The notes: generated from the letters alone by a model not told the origin. A DNA stretch of 64,000 nucleotides from an uncultured Lachnospiraceae bacterium (GCA_947165025.1 CAMUYQ010000007.1:1-64000); one strand, 5' to 3'; counted from the stretch's first letter, positions 54,037-63,148 are shown. Made by a program: numbers and translations.

Positions 54037-54062
54037 AAAGCGGGCCCTTTCGGACCCGCTTT
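54037..54062 (-). terminator. Intrinsic terminator after the 836-residue surface protein gene
   Basis: AAAGCGGG and CCCGCTTT arms (stem of about 11 bases with one mismatch) followed by TTGTTTTT on the minus strand. Confidence 0.8.
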
Positions 54063-54072
54063 GAAAATCATT

Positions 54073-56583
54073 TTACCGATTTATTTTTGCGTTTTCTTCT
54101 GCCTCTTTTTTCTTCCTGTACTCGTCGTACATCTTCTTGCCTGTTGCACCAAGAAGGAAGATAATGAGGAGCCACATCCAGTTCATCTCAACTTCGTCAT
54201 CCATGGTCGGCATTTCTGCAAGAGGTATTTCGTTATTCTTGATCCTCTTAACCAGCTGGCTGTCTTTCTTGTTCTGGGTTGAACCGAGAACCTTATTGAC
54301 TGTGTTGAAGTCACCTCTGGGAGCTATGTCGGTCTGGCCGGCCGCTGCACCGTTACCGCCGCCGGTTCTTACTCCGAGGACTCCGCCACCGGTTGTTCCA
54401 CCACCGGATGTCGGAACGAAAATCGCAGGACCTTCGTACTCGGGTATGATGAGCTCGCCTGAACCGGGATCAAATACAGGTGCTGAAGGAGTCTCTGTAA
54501 CCTCTCCGCCATCGCCACCGTCATCATCATCGTCATCATCATCGACAACATCTCCGCCATCGGGGATGATGGCTTCTTCAATCGGATCGGTCTCTTCAAT
54601 CGGATCGGTCTCTTCAATCGGATCGGTCTCTTTCTCAGTTCCGCCAAGGCTATTGATCAGACGCTGAAGTTCATCTGCATATTTCTCGTTGTTTTCCTTA
54701 GCCGCCTTTGCATTCTTAAGTTTAGTCTTAAGATCCGCAAGCTTCTTTGTATTGGCATCGGCAACACTCATCGACTCAATGGCCTGGCGAAGTTTAGTTA
54801 CCTCCTTTGCCTGAGCATTTATCTCTTCGCGAAGACTCTGGAGTTCCGTCTCGCTCTCGGCAAGAAGCTTTGCCGTTGCAATACCTGTGATGGGGTTGCT
54901 CTCGTCCTTCTTGAGCTCTCCTTTTATATCATCAGTAACAAATAACGCAAACGGGCTGTCGGAATAATCAGTCAAATCATCCCCGTATGACGATGATTTG
55001 AACACGTAGTTGTAATATTCCGTGTATTCCTGACCGTTTATTGTATATGTGACCTTAGCCTTGTTATCACGGCCGTTGTTACCGGTAACGTTTTCCCAAT
55101 ACTGAGTATACTTGGAATCGTTGTCTATATTGACCTTGGTATGTGTGGTATTCTTGTTGTCTGTGGTAAAATTCTTCTCTTTTGTCTCTACCTGCTCACC
55201 CTTTGCAGCAGTTTTTGCCTTCGTCCCGGTTTCAGCAAACCTGATCGATGCAGGATCAGCTCCCTGCTCGATCAGCTTGTATGTAACGAGCTGGCGAAGA
55301 AGTTCTCTTCCGAGACTGTATGTATTATCTGAAAGACCATCAACAAGATCCGTCTTGGCTTTCCCGTCTTTATCTTTCTCCTGAGACTTTGCAGCGCTTT
55401 TCGCAACATCAAGCTTTCCGTTTTCATCATAAACGGCAGAATTTATCTTGGAATCCCTGTAGAAGTGGATCAGGAAATTCTCGTACTGTTCCTGGATGTC
55501 CGTAAGGATAGCAAACTTATCATTGGCTGCTTTGTAAGCTGCCTCAGCTGCCTTGGAATCCTTGATCGCTCCTCCGAGGATTCTTTCTTTTTCATTTGCA
55601 GCAGCTTTTACGGCCTCTTCAACCTCTTTGATCATACCCTCAACCTTGGTGATATCATCACCGGATTGCTGGATTAAACTATTAACATTGTTTAGTGCCG
55701 TATTTGCAAGTCCTATCTGTGTAGCCTTTTCTTCATCGTTATCTGCATCAGTCGCTGCCCGAACAGCATCGATACCGTTCTTGTATTCTGTATAAACTTT
55801 ATCAAGCTGTCTCTTACTCTCGGTTTTAGGTCCTTCTGTTCCGTCCTTTTTAGTTTCATTAAGAAGAGTTGTGCTGACTACATTTCCTTCTTCATCCTTT
55901 TTATCATCAACAACATAATGATCCTTGTTGGATGAATCAGGGATCAGTGCCTCTATTTCAGCAAGCTTATCCGTAGCTATAGTATCAAGGGCGTTAACTC
56001 CTGCCATATCCTCAGCTGAAATATTGTCCAGATCATTTACAGTCTTATAGAGATCATCTCGACCTTCCTCAAGCTGATCCAAAACATAATCAGCCGCTAC
56101 GACCTTGGAATCTTCGCCCGTAAGAGGCTCCATCTTCTCAACAAGGGTATTTGCCTCGGGAACAATATTCTGATCCATGACAAAGCCGGTCTCTGTCTGA
56201 AGAACAGCAGCCGCATCCGCTATCTGCTCATCCGTCGGAGCCGTAACCACCTCAGCCGGCGCTTCAGCAGGTGATGCAACCTCTGCGGAAACGCTTCCTG
56301 CATCAACAGTCGCGAAAGAAACCTCTGATGAACCTGAATCAGAAGATCCGCTGTCAGAAGAACCTGAATCAGAAGAACCTGAATCAGATGAACCCGAATC
56401 AGATGAACCCGAATCAGATGAACCGCTGTCGGATGATCCGCCTGCAGTCTCGCTTGATGAGCTTTCCTGCGCATCTCCTTCTCCCGCATATACATTAGCA
56501 GGCATTGATGTTGCAGCCATCATGGTTGCAATACCTATTGTGATCGCTCTTAATACCTTGTCGTTTTTTACATTTTTCTTCAT
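54073..56583 (-). CDS. Large secreted coiled-coil surface protein with C-terminal membrane anchor
   Basis: An 836-residue protein. Signal peptide about 1-34 (KVLRAITIGIATMMAATSMP then ANVYA). Next is a low-complexity run of seven Ser-Gly-Ser-Ser-Asp units (DNA repeat of 15 bases, 56331-56438), then helical coiled-coil parts (about 130-390 and 570-640), three exact DPIEET repeats (18-base DNA unit), an Asp tract, a Pro/Gly-rich stalk with VLGVRTGGG, and a membrane helix (WMWLLIIFLLGATG) with a Lys/Glu tail. Before the helix is EIPLAEMPTMDDE, which looks like a degraded sortase-type PLAxLPxTG site. It is related in layout and signal peptide to the protein at 59225-63001. Probably an adhesin or stalk; function unknown. 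GGAGG precedes the ATG. Confidence 0.75.
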   Translation of the reverse strand: MKKNVKNDKVLRAITIGIATMMAATSMPANVYAGEGDAQESSSSETAGGSSDSGSSDSGSSDSGSSDSGSSDSGSSDSGSSDSGSSEVSFATVDAGSVSAEVASPAEAPAEVVTAPTDEQIADAAAVLQTETGFVMDQNIVPEANTLVEKMEPLTGEDSKVVAADYVLDQLEEGRDDLYKTVNDLDNISAEDMAGVNALDTIATDKLAEIEALIPDSSNKDHYVVDDKKDEEGNVVSTTLLNETKKDGTEGPKTESKRQLDKVYTEYKNGIDAVRAATDADNDEEKATQIGLANTALNNVNSLIQQSGDDITKVEGMIKEVEEAVKAAANEKERILGGAIKDSKAAEAAYKAANDKFAILTDIQEQYENFLIHFYRDSKINSAVYDENGKLDVAKSAAKSQEKDKDGKAKTDLVDGLSDNTYSLGRELLRQLVTYKLIEQGADPASIRFAETGTKAKTAAKGEQVETKEKNFTTDNKNTTHTKVNIDNDSKYTQYWENVTGNNGRDNKAKVTYTINGQEYTEYYNYVFKSSSYGDDLTDYSDSPFALFVTDDIKGELKKDESNPITGIATAKLLAESETELQSLREEINAQAKEVTKLRQAIESMSVADANTKKLADLKTKLKNAKAAKENNEKYADELQRLINSLGGTEKETDPIEETDPIEETDPIEEAIIPDGGDVVDDDDDDDDGGDGGEVTETPSAPVFDPGSGELIIPEYEGPAIFVPTSGGGTTGGGVLGVRTGGGNGAAAGQTDIAPRGDFNTVNKVLGSTQNKKDSQLVKRIKNNEIPLAEMPTMDDEVEMNWMWLLIIFLLGATGKKMYDEYRKKKEAEENAKINR
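54567..54631 (-). repeat. 18-base tandem repeat coding for Glu-Glu-Thr-Asp-Pro-Ile
   Basis: Three nearly exact copies of an 18-base unit (GGATCGGTCTCTTCAATC) in the same gene. Copy-number change would keep the frame. Confidence 0.75.
56331..56438 (-). repeat. 15-base tandem repeat coding for Ser-Gly-Ser-Ser-Asp
   Basis: About seven units of a 15-base sequence (for example GAACCTGAATCAGAA, GAACCCGAATCAGAT) in the surface protein gene, likely to vary in number by slippage. Confidence 0.75.
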
Positions 56584-56785
56584 GTTTTTCCTCCGGTTTA
56601 TTAACCTGTGAATCCGTTCACGCAAATATTATATCGACTTTTTTTTCCTTCTCTTAACTATAATGACATGAAAAAAATTCAAAAAGGTTCATAAAAATTC
56701 AAAAAATTACAAATATTATGTTTCGTAACAGTATTTTTTGCTGGCTTGATGCGCTGTGTTATCACTCTACCACGCTAAAGTGTAC

Positions 56786-56821
56786 AAAACAGCCCCAGAT
56801 TTTTGTGTCGGGAGCTGTTAG
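56786..56821 (-). terminator. Intrinsic terminator after the PilZ gene
   Basis: AACAGCTCC and GGGGCTGTT pair around a 14-base loop, followed by TTGT on the minus strand, about 40 bases after the stop. Confidence 0.6.
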
Positions 56822-56858
56822 TTTTGTCATTTTGTGATTTTTGATTATTCTGCGATCT

Positions 56859-57167
56859 TTATTCCGCGATATGCGTGAACAGATACTGCAGTACTTCCGG
56901 CGTGAACTGTCTGGCATTTATACCTATAGTATATGTTCCGTCGGGATTTTTCTCGCGACGGTTGACGTCGGCATACATGATCAGCGTGCTCGCAACGATG
57001 ATGATGTCCTTTCCGACGATGTCGGGCGAATCCGCGGGCATGATAACACCCATTCCGAGCGGACTGACGTTCTTCGTCTGAACCATGTACTTCTCGCCTG
57101 TGTCGCACACTACGACAACGCCCTTTGCAGCATAATCAACTCTCGATATGTTACGTCTCTCTTCCAT
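56859..57167 (-). CDS. PilZ domain c-di-GMP receptor
   Basis: A 102-residue single-domain protein. The two c-di-GMP binding motifs are present: the Arg pair in MEERRNISRVDY (RxxxR) at the start and NVSPLGMGV (D/NxSxxG) at about residue 37. Binding the dinucleotide would change its contact with a partner. The start at 57167 is preferred, since AAAGG lies 8 bases upstream; a GTG 9 bases earlier is an alternative. It follows the EFR1 and GGDEF genes on the same strand with a 25-base gap, so source and receptor of c-di-GMP are probably co-expressed. Confidence 0.88.
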   Translation of the reverse strand: MEERRNISRVDYAAKGVVVVCDTGEKYMVQTKNVSPLGMGVIMPADSPDIVGKDIIIVASTLIMYADVNRREKNPDGTYTIGINARQFTPEVLQYLFTHIAE

Positions 57168-57192
57168 TACTTCCACCTTTCTTCCGTTAAGA

Positions 57193-57969
57193 TCATTTGC
57201 TCCGGAATTCTTTTCCGAACTTATTAAATGTATATCTGTACTTTCCTTCTGTTCTGTCGCGGTATTCTATCGCCTCTACCGGGCATCCCGACAGGCAGGC
57301 CATGCAGTGTGCACAGATCCCTTCCCACTTCGGGTGGCCTTCCTGCATCGTTATCCTGTTCACGGGGCAGAGCTTTTCGCACTTTCCGCATCCTATGCAC
57401 TTATCGGTTGCGTAAAACGGCGTCGTCTTATGCATTTTTCCGGTCCACACGGGATTAAACGGCAGCGTGATGATAAGTTCAAACAGAAATATGTGCCGGT
57501 ACTTCAGTTTTTCACCCCGACCGATCCGGTCAACTACCGCCGGGATGCGCTCATATGAGGCCTTTATACGCTGTTTGTTCTCTTCCTCTGACAACAGCGG
57601 GTAATGTCTGCTGACCGGGTAATTCCTCGGCATCTTAAACTCTGCCGCCCCGCAGTACTTCATTCCCTTGTGCTTTGCCTGCCGCTTTGCAAGAGATGCC
57701 GCGATCCCCGCATAGCCGCCGCTTGTGAAAACGTAATATACATTCTCGTTCCCGGCAAGTTTGACCCTGTCGATAAATTCCGCGAAGAACCTCGGCATCT
57801 CACACACATGGGCCGGCGCACATATCACAAAAGGCTTCTCTGACCGTATCTCGCTGTAATCTCCTGCCTTGATCCGCTCCAGGAGATCCATCGCCTCGTC
57901 CCCGAGCCTTGCCGCGATCTCCTCCGCTATGAACTTCGTATTCCCCGTTGCCGAAAAGTACAGGACCAT
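57193..57969 (-). CDS. EFR1 family ferredoxin-flavodoxin protein
   Basis: A 258-residue protein. The N-terminal domain (about 1-160) starts VLYFSATGNTKFIAEEIA, a flavodoxin-type FMN loop. The C-terminal part has two [4Fe-4S] motifs: CIGCGKCEKLCPVN and CAHCMACLSGCPVEAI. This is the EFR1 layout, common in Clostridia, with probable electron-transfer function; partners are not known. It lies between the GGDEF and PilZ genes, with its ATG one base after the GGDEF stop. GAGG precedes it. Confidence 0.9.
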   Translation of the reverse strand: MVLYFSATGNTKFIAEEIAARLGDEAMDLLERIKAGDYSEIRSEKPFVICAPAHVCEMPRFFAEFIDRVKLAGNENVYYVFTSGGYAGIAASLAKRQAKHKGMKYCGAAEFKMPRNYPVSRHYPLLSEEENKQRIKASYERIPAVVDRIGRGEKLKYRHIFLFELIITLPFNPVWTGKMHKTTPFYATDKCIGCGKCEKLCPVNRITMQEGHPKWEGICAHCMACLSGCPVEAIEYRDRTEGKYRYTFNKFGKEFRSK

Positions 57970-57970
57970 G

Positions 57971-59119
57971 TCATCTGCCTCTTCTGTTTTTGTCTACGTA
58001 CAGCTTCTCGTCTGCGCGGATCATGCACTTGTGAAGCGTATCGCCGCTCTCTTTCAGCTCATCGTACCCGATACTGATATTCAGGTTGTACAGAAGGCTG
58101 CTGTTCTCCTGCTTCTGGGAGATTGTCCGGCGGATGGTACGGGTTATCGCGCCGGGGTCCTCACCTTCCACGGGATCCCTGACAATGATGATGAATTCAT
58201 CGCCGCCGTATCTGCCAAGAAATGCCGATGACTTGAGATTTTCGCAGGTCTGCCTGAGTGCATCGGAAACTATGACGAGCGCCCTGTCACCCTCCGCATG
58301 ACCGTACGTGTCATTTATCATCTTGAACCGGTCTATATCGATCATCATGACGACAACCCTCTCATCCTGACCGTATGTATAAGTATCAATGAACCTGTTG
58401 ATCTGCCTGCGGTTATTAAGCCGTGTCAGGTCATCAACGGATATCATCGCCTGCGTGTTCTGTAAATACAGCCACAGCCACATTATCGTACATCCGAAAC
58501 AGAATGTGGGTGCATCCAGCGCAACCACCTGGATCATACCGAATACCATGACGCCGATCGGAACGCTTCCGAGCAGAAGATACTGCTGCTTCACTTCCTT
58601 GAGTTCGCAACGGCGCGCATTTCTCAGGGAAAGGAAAAAACCCGCAAACAGGTACAATGCCGCCGGTATGATCATAAACGGATAGTAGAGATCGTTCAGA
58701 ACGAGGTTTTCATTGATCCAGAACAGGGGATCTACAATATATGCGATCATCATGGCAAGGACCGCGACCATCACGGGAACAAAGCACAGAATCATAGTCC
58801 TTCTGCTCTTTGTGAAGGTCATCTTCTCCGAAACGGTTATGAACATGAACATCGCGTATGCCATCAGGTCCATCAGTATGAAATTCGTCAGGTTGAACAG
58901 CACAACAAAAAAACGGATGCGCTCAAACATGCCGCTGAGCATCGCCGCCCAGCACGCATCGGACATGAAATACAGAATGAATATACTAACTGCGCGTCTG
59001 AACCAGAGCTGCTTCTCCTGAAGCGTACCGTGCATCTTATCACTGATCAGGATCATCATCAGGATAAGGATGCAGATGAAGCTCGCTTCGGTATAGAACA
59101 CAAAATAATCGAATCCCAT
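57971..59119 (-). CDS. Membrane diguanylate cyclase (GGDEF)
   Basis: A 382-residue protein: about seven or eight membrane helices (about 5-235) and a C-terminal GGDEF domain (about 245-382) with DDLTRLNNRR at its start, the metal-binding Asp in MMIDIDRFKMIND and an intact active-site RYGGDEF (about 325). The product-inhibition site RxxD, usually five residues before GGDEF, is absent (the place reads KSSA), so feedback inhibition is probably missing. The ATG has no ribosome binding site and lies 6 bases after a -10 box, so the mRNA is probably leaderless. First gene of a GGDEF-EFR1-PilZ transcript. Confidence 0.9.
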   Translation of the reverse strand: MGFDYFVFYTEASFICILILMMILISDKMHGTLQEKQLWFRRAVSIFILYFMSDACWAAMLSGMFERIRFFVVLFNLTNFILMDLMAYAMFMFITVSEKMTFTKSRRTMILCFVPVMVAVLAMMIAYIVDPLFWINENLVLNDLYYPFMIIPAALYLFAGFFLSLRNARRCELKEVKQQYLLLGSVPIGVMVFGMIQVVALDAPTFCFGCTIMWLWLYLQNTQAMISVDDLTRLNNRRQINRFIDTYTYGQDERVVVMMIDIDRFKMINDTYGHAEGDRALVIVSDALRQTCENLKSSAFLGRYGGDEFIIIVRDPVEGEDPGAITRTIRRTISQKQENSSLLYNLNISIGYDELKESGDTLHKCMIRADEKLYVDKNRRGR

Positions 59120-59125
59120 GCTGGT

Positions 59126-59155
59126 ATTTTACCAAAGTTCTTATGGCTTTTGCAA
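59126..59155 (-). promoter_or_regulatory. Promoter for the GGDEF operon, predicts a leaderless mRNA
   Basis: TTGCAA (59150-59155) and TAAAAT (59126-59131) on the minus strand with an 18-base spacer. Only 6 bases separate the -10 box from the ATG at 59119. Confidence 0.6.
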
Positions 59156-59172
59156 CGATTTGAGAGCATAAA

Positions 59173-59200
59173 CGAAGCGGGCCCGAGGGGACCCGCTTCG
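59173..59200 (-). terminator. Hairpin terminator after the 1258-residue surface protein gene
   Basis: CGAAGCGGG and CCCGCTTCG form a 9-base stem around a GC-rich loop; a short TTTAT follows on the minus strand. Confidence 0.7.
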
Positions 59201-59224
59201 AAAATCATATGCGTTGTCTATGAT

Positions 59225-62200
59225 TTAGTTCTTCTGGTACTTCTTCATTTCTTCTGCCTTAGCTTTTTTCCTTCTGTTGTACTCGTAGTACAGACCAGCC
59301 AAAACAGCGAGAAGTGCTGCAATCGAGATACCTACTATAGCAGGATTTACGGGATCTTCCTTAAACGGTGTTGCTGCAAGAGGAGTCTCAGGAGTTTCAA
59401 CCTTCTGAAGGTTCTTAACGCTCTGATCCTTTCCGCTATTATCTATTTCACTGACAACAACAGGCTTATTATTCTTAACTTCGTTACCGTCATCAACTCT
59501 TACGCCGGCAACGCCTCTTTCCTGTCCGCGTGATCCGCTTCTTCTGCCTGTTCTTGCACCTGCTACGCCTGAAGGATCAGATGCAGGAGCAATACCGCCG
59601 GGTACAGGAGATGTAGGAATTACAGGTCCAAAGTAAGTCTCTTCTGCTACAGGATCTTCATCGGGAGCCTGGTGGCCTTCGTGATGGTCGAATCTGGAGA
59701 GATCGATCTCAGCTTCGAGCAGCTCATTGTATTCAGACTGCTTGTTTTCAAGATCTGCATTTGCACGATCAAGTGCTGACTTAGCATTTGCAAGTTCTCT
59801 CTGAAGCTTGTTAAGTTCACTTCTGTCAACTGTCTGCTGTTCAAGTGCAGCTATCTTCTCTTCAAGCTTCTTTGATTTTTCCTCGGCCGCCTTAACCTTA
59901 TCATATGCTTCCTGAAGTTCCTTCATTGCATCCCTGTATGAGATGTAGCTCTTTACAAGGCCTGCGTCCATTGATTTTTCATCATCCTTTTTAAGATCAG
60001 CACTCCATTCGATCTTCTGGAGTGTTAGTCCGTTGTTTCCAGCTATCCACTCACGATAATGATAGTATTCTGTCGGGTCATATCCCCACGTCTTCTTTAC
60101 ATGGTCAACGGCACCAATCTCCTGAACAGTAGTTGAAACCGTAAGTCCGCTGTCGCCGATGGTATAGTAATCATCGCTTGTAATCCAACTCCATAATTTT
60201 TCAAGCCCAGAACCCTCATATTCATGCTTGTGGGTGATCGTCTTATTAAATGTATATATGGTCCTGACTATTACAGGATTACCTTGTGCATCCAGTATCG
60301 GATCTCCATTTACATCTAATTTATTAATATCTTTGTAGTACTGATTATCTGTGCCCTCTACCTTATTTGCTTCAGTCAGCTCCAGTTCATCAAGTTTAGT
60401 TTCAACAAGCGTGTTAACCAGCGTTCTCGCCTGAGCTTCTGCAGCTTCTTTACTGCCGAAGTGCGTACTATCGTTCGGTTTATTTTTTGTTCCGGCATCA
60501 GTACTTATCTCTTTAGTTTCTTTGTATGTCTGAATCTCTTTCTTGATAACACCGTCTACCTTCTTGGCGGTATGAGCTACCTCAATTGAGTACTGTGCTG
60601 TTCCAAAAAAATCGGCTAAAATCTGATCGATACTTCCTAACCAGTTTTGTATCTTAAGATCATTATCAACTTCTACCGATGTATCAATACCAAACCAATT
60701 AAGAACTTCCGAAGCCAACGAATCGAATTCAACCTTGACGGTATATCCATCGCTGTATTTATATTGACCATTTTCAGCATTTGTCAAACTCTTAATCTCC
60801 TCCAAAATGCTGTCCTTGGTTCCTTTTTTGGGTTCAACGGAAACATCGATGATCTTCTTTTCGCCTTGGCGATCTTTATCGATCACATATGTATCGCCCA
60901 GCTCATATACCGTTTTGGTTCCGTCCAAAAGCTCATATTTTGACTTAGTATCATCATCATACTGAGGCAGGTCCGAATTTTCGAAATACGTATCTTTTCT
61001 TTCTGCACCGGGAACGGTCTTTTTATTTCCATCCTCAGATTCGATTACCTGATCAAGGTTACCTGCCTCTTCATTGTACAGTTCGCTGAATTGGGTAGTT
61101 GTGATATCAGCATTTCCATCTTCACCACCAACAAAGAAATCATCAAGCTTGAGCTCTCCGGCCTTAGCTGCGATACTATTTTCTTCGTCGGTTACAACCT
61201 TGATGGTACGCTCATAGAAATAAATCTCACCATTTTCGATCTTTACATTGAAGTATCTTTCCGCTTCCTTGATCTCGTCGCCGTCTTTGTACTTATATCT
61301 TACGACAACAACATTGTTTTCATCATATCCTTTTGCAGATACCCAGCCGGTTTTCTCTCCACCAATTGTCTTCCATTCATATGTTTTTCCATCATATGTG
61401 GAACCCGGGAAATCATACTCTGTTGCATCCTTCGGAGTATACGTGATCATGGGATTACCATCATCATCTGTTGTGTTCTTTTTCTCAAATGTATCAATAA
61501 CTTCTTTTGAGTAACTGAGAAGTTCCTTGCTCAGATCCGCATAATCCTCTTCCTTAACACCGTCAATACCTCCGCTTATAGCGAATCCATCCACATATCC
61601 GTATGACGGATCATGTGTAATGTAATACTTGATAAGGGCCTTGCAGAGATTACCGGCATTTACCCATACATTTTTTCCATTATCATTTTTCTTAAATGCG
61701 TCATAAAGCTTGCTTATCAGTTCAAGTTCAGCAGCATCATTCTCTGCATAAAGACCTTCAACTTCTGCCTTGATCTCTGCCACCTTTTTCTCCGTAGCTT
61801 CAAGTGCTGCATGCGCTGCTGCAGAATCCTTTATAGCAATTTCAAGATATTCTTTCTGAGTTGCAAGTTCCTGCTCTGCTTCGTAAAGCTTTTTCTGGGC
61901 TGCATTATATTTTGTCTGAGTTTCATCATATCTGTCAGCCGCATCAGACAGGATCTTTCCCATATCTTTCAGACCCTGTTCTGCGGTTTCAAGATCTGAC
62001 TTGATCTTTGCAGCTGCAGCTCTTGCTTCATTTTCATTTGATGAAGTATTTGCCGTTTTGATATCTGATCTTGCATCGCTAAGACCTGTTTCAGTACCAT
62101 TTACTGCTTTTTTAGTCTCAATGTCTGTTGCATCCTTGTAGACGAGCTTTTTCTTCGTGACTTTTTGCATCACAGGCTGGCCTGTTGCATCAAGCTTTTG

Positions 62201-63001
62201 AACAAGTCTCGGCGCACCATTCTCATCGTATATAGGGTTATTGTTTATGTCTAGAGCCTGTACATACACCGGCTCCATCTTATAGACCGGATTTCCATCA
62301 CCATCTGTTATCGGATTTCCGTTTTCATCCGTTTCCTGCTCGTAAATAAGATTGCCGTTTTCATCTGTCTCATCTACAAGTTCAGCAATAATCTTTGCAT
62401 CGGCGCCAGCCAATTCATTGTTTGCATCATTTTTAAGACCTGTTATCTTCGCATCAGACTGACCAAACTTGATGACATTCTCAAGTGCTTCTTTTGTCAG
62501 ATCCATGCTCTCGTCAATATATCCGGGAACATTGTTAATGTACTGACCCTGTTTCTGATCGAGTGTATTCTTATTGCCATAAGCATCAAGTCCGGCAGCA
62601 GCATCTTCGCTGGGATTTGTTACGGGGTACTTCTCGTTAAGCTTTTCGCCCGAGTTGATCACAGTTCCATCCTTTGTGATCACAACGGGAGTCTGTATTG
62701 CTTCATTTACCTCTTTCTTAGCTTCGGTCTGATCGATCACAGTGATCGTTGCCGGTGTAAGATTCGATGCCTGCTGAGATCCTGATGAAGGCTGAGGATC
62801 CGATGAAGGCTCAGACGACTGGGGTTCAGACGTAGTTGTTGATACACTAGTCGTCGTTGTCGTCGTAGTCGTAGTAGTCGTCGAACCGGACTCGCCGTCT
62901 CCTGCAAATGTAGTAACAGGTACGCTTGTTACTGCGATCATGGTTGCAAGACCGAGTGCCATGGCACGAAGTACTTTCTTGCTGCCGTTTCTCTTTTTCA
63001 T
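59225..63001 (-). CDS. Very large secreted coiled-coil surface protein with C-terminal membrane anchor
   Basis: A 1258-residue protein. The signal peptide (KVLRAMALGLATMIAVTSVP, cleaved about residue 32) resembles that of the 836-residue protein. It is followed by a tract of 11 threonines and a Ser/Pro-rich linker, then long helical coiled-coil parts (about 310-420 and 1060-1130) with, in between, beta-rich domains with repeated YxKxGDEI-type lines. The C-terminal stalk carries VAGARTGRRS and VAGVRVDDG, then TPLAATPF, then a membrane helix (VGISIAALLAVLAGLYYEY) and a Lys-rich tail. No LPxTG motif. Probably a stalk-like adhesin. Its leader has an attenuator-like structure. AGGAGG lies 11 bases before the ATG. 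Confidence 0.75.
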   Translation of the reverse strand: MKKRNGSKKVLRAMALGLATMIAVTSVPVTTFAGDGESGSTTTTTTTTTTTSVSTTTSEPQSSEPSSDPQPSSGSQQASNLTPATITVIDQTEAKKEVNEAIQTPVVITKDGTVINSGEKLNEKYPVTNPSEDAAAGLDAYGNKNTLDQKQGQYINNVPGYIDESMDLTKEALENVIKFGQSDAKITGLKNDANNELAGADAKIIAELVDETDENGNLIYEQETDENGNPITDGDGNPVYKMEPVYVQALDINNNPIYDENGAPRLVQKLDATGQPVMQKVTKKKLVYKDATDIETKKAVNGTETGLSDARSDIKTANTSSNENEARAAAAKIKSDLETAEQGLKDMGKILSDAADRYDETQTKYNAAQKKLYEAEQELATQKEYLEIAIKDSAAAHAALEATEKKVAEIKAEVEGLYAENDAAELELISKLYDAFKKNDNGKNVWVNAGNLCKALIKYYITHDPSYGYVDGFAISGGIDGVKEEDYADLSKELLSYSKEVIDTFEKKNTTDDDGNPMITYTPKDATEYDFPGSTYDGKTYEWKTIGGEKTGWVSAKGYDENNVVVVRYKYKDGDEIKEAERYFNVKIENGEIYFYERTIKVVTDEENSIAAKAGELKLDDFFVGGEDGNADITTTQFSELYNEEAGNLDQVIESEDGNKKTVPGAERKDTYFENSDLPQYDDDTKSKYELLDGTKTVYELGDTYVIDKDRQGEKKIIDVSVEPKKGTKDSILEEIKSLTNAENGQYKYSDGYTVKVEFDSLASEVLNWFGIDTSVEVDNDLKIQNWLGSIDQILADFFGTAQYSIEVAHTAKKVDGVIKKEIQTYKETKEISTDAGTKNKPNDSTHFGSKEAAEAQARTLVNTLVETKLDELELTEANKVEGTDNQYYKDINKLDVNGDPILDAQGNPVIVRTIYTFNKTITHKHEYEGSGLEKLWSWITSDDYYTIGDSGLTVSTTVQEIGAVDHVKKTWGYDPTEYYHYREWIAGNNGLTLQKIEWSADLKKDDEKSMDAGLVKSYISYRDAMKELQEAYDKVKAAEEKSKKLEEKIAALEQQTVDRSELNKLQRELANAKSALDRANADLENKQSEYNELLEAEIDLSRFDHHEGHQAPDEDPVAEETYFGPVIPTSPVPGGIAPASDPSGVAGARTGRRSGSRGQERGVAGVRVDDGNEVKNNKPVVVSEIDNSGKDQSVKNLQKVETPETPLAATPFKEDPVNPAIVGISIAALLAVLAGLYYEYNRRKKAKAEEMKKYQKN

Positions 63002-63046
63002 TACTCTTTTTCCTCCTGGTTTGTAGTAGGCCCTTCCTTACTCAAT

Positions 63047-63097
63047 AAAAAAGAGCCTTGACTCCTTCGTCCTTTGGACGGGTGCTTGTCTAGGCTC
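63047..63097 (-). promoter_or_regulatory. Structured leader ending in an intrinsic terminator (attenuator or riboswitch candidate)
   Basis: On the minus strand GAGCC (63093-63097) pairs with GGCTC (63053-63057), directly followed by six Ts. Inside lie nested short pairings GAC/GTC, CC/GG and GTCC-AAA-GGAC with A-rich internal loops. It sits between a strong promoter and the surface protein gene, so read-through must be regulated or partial. It does not match a riboswitch class I can name. With the promoter at 63149-63177 this explains most of the 312-base gap up to glgP. Confidence 0.6.
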
Positions 63098-63148
63098 AAA
63101 AAATCGGGCGTTCCTAACAAAAATGTTACAATATATTCACTTGTTGTG

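Noticed and set aside
63047-63097. The leader as a c-di-GMP-I (GEMM) riboswitch.
   Set aside because: The sequence lacks the conserved GEMM core blocks and tetraloop/receptor pattern; only a general attenuator layout is supported.
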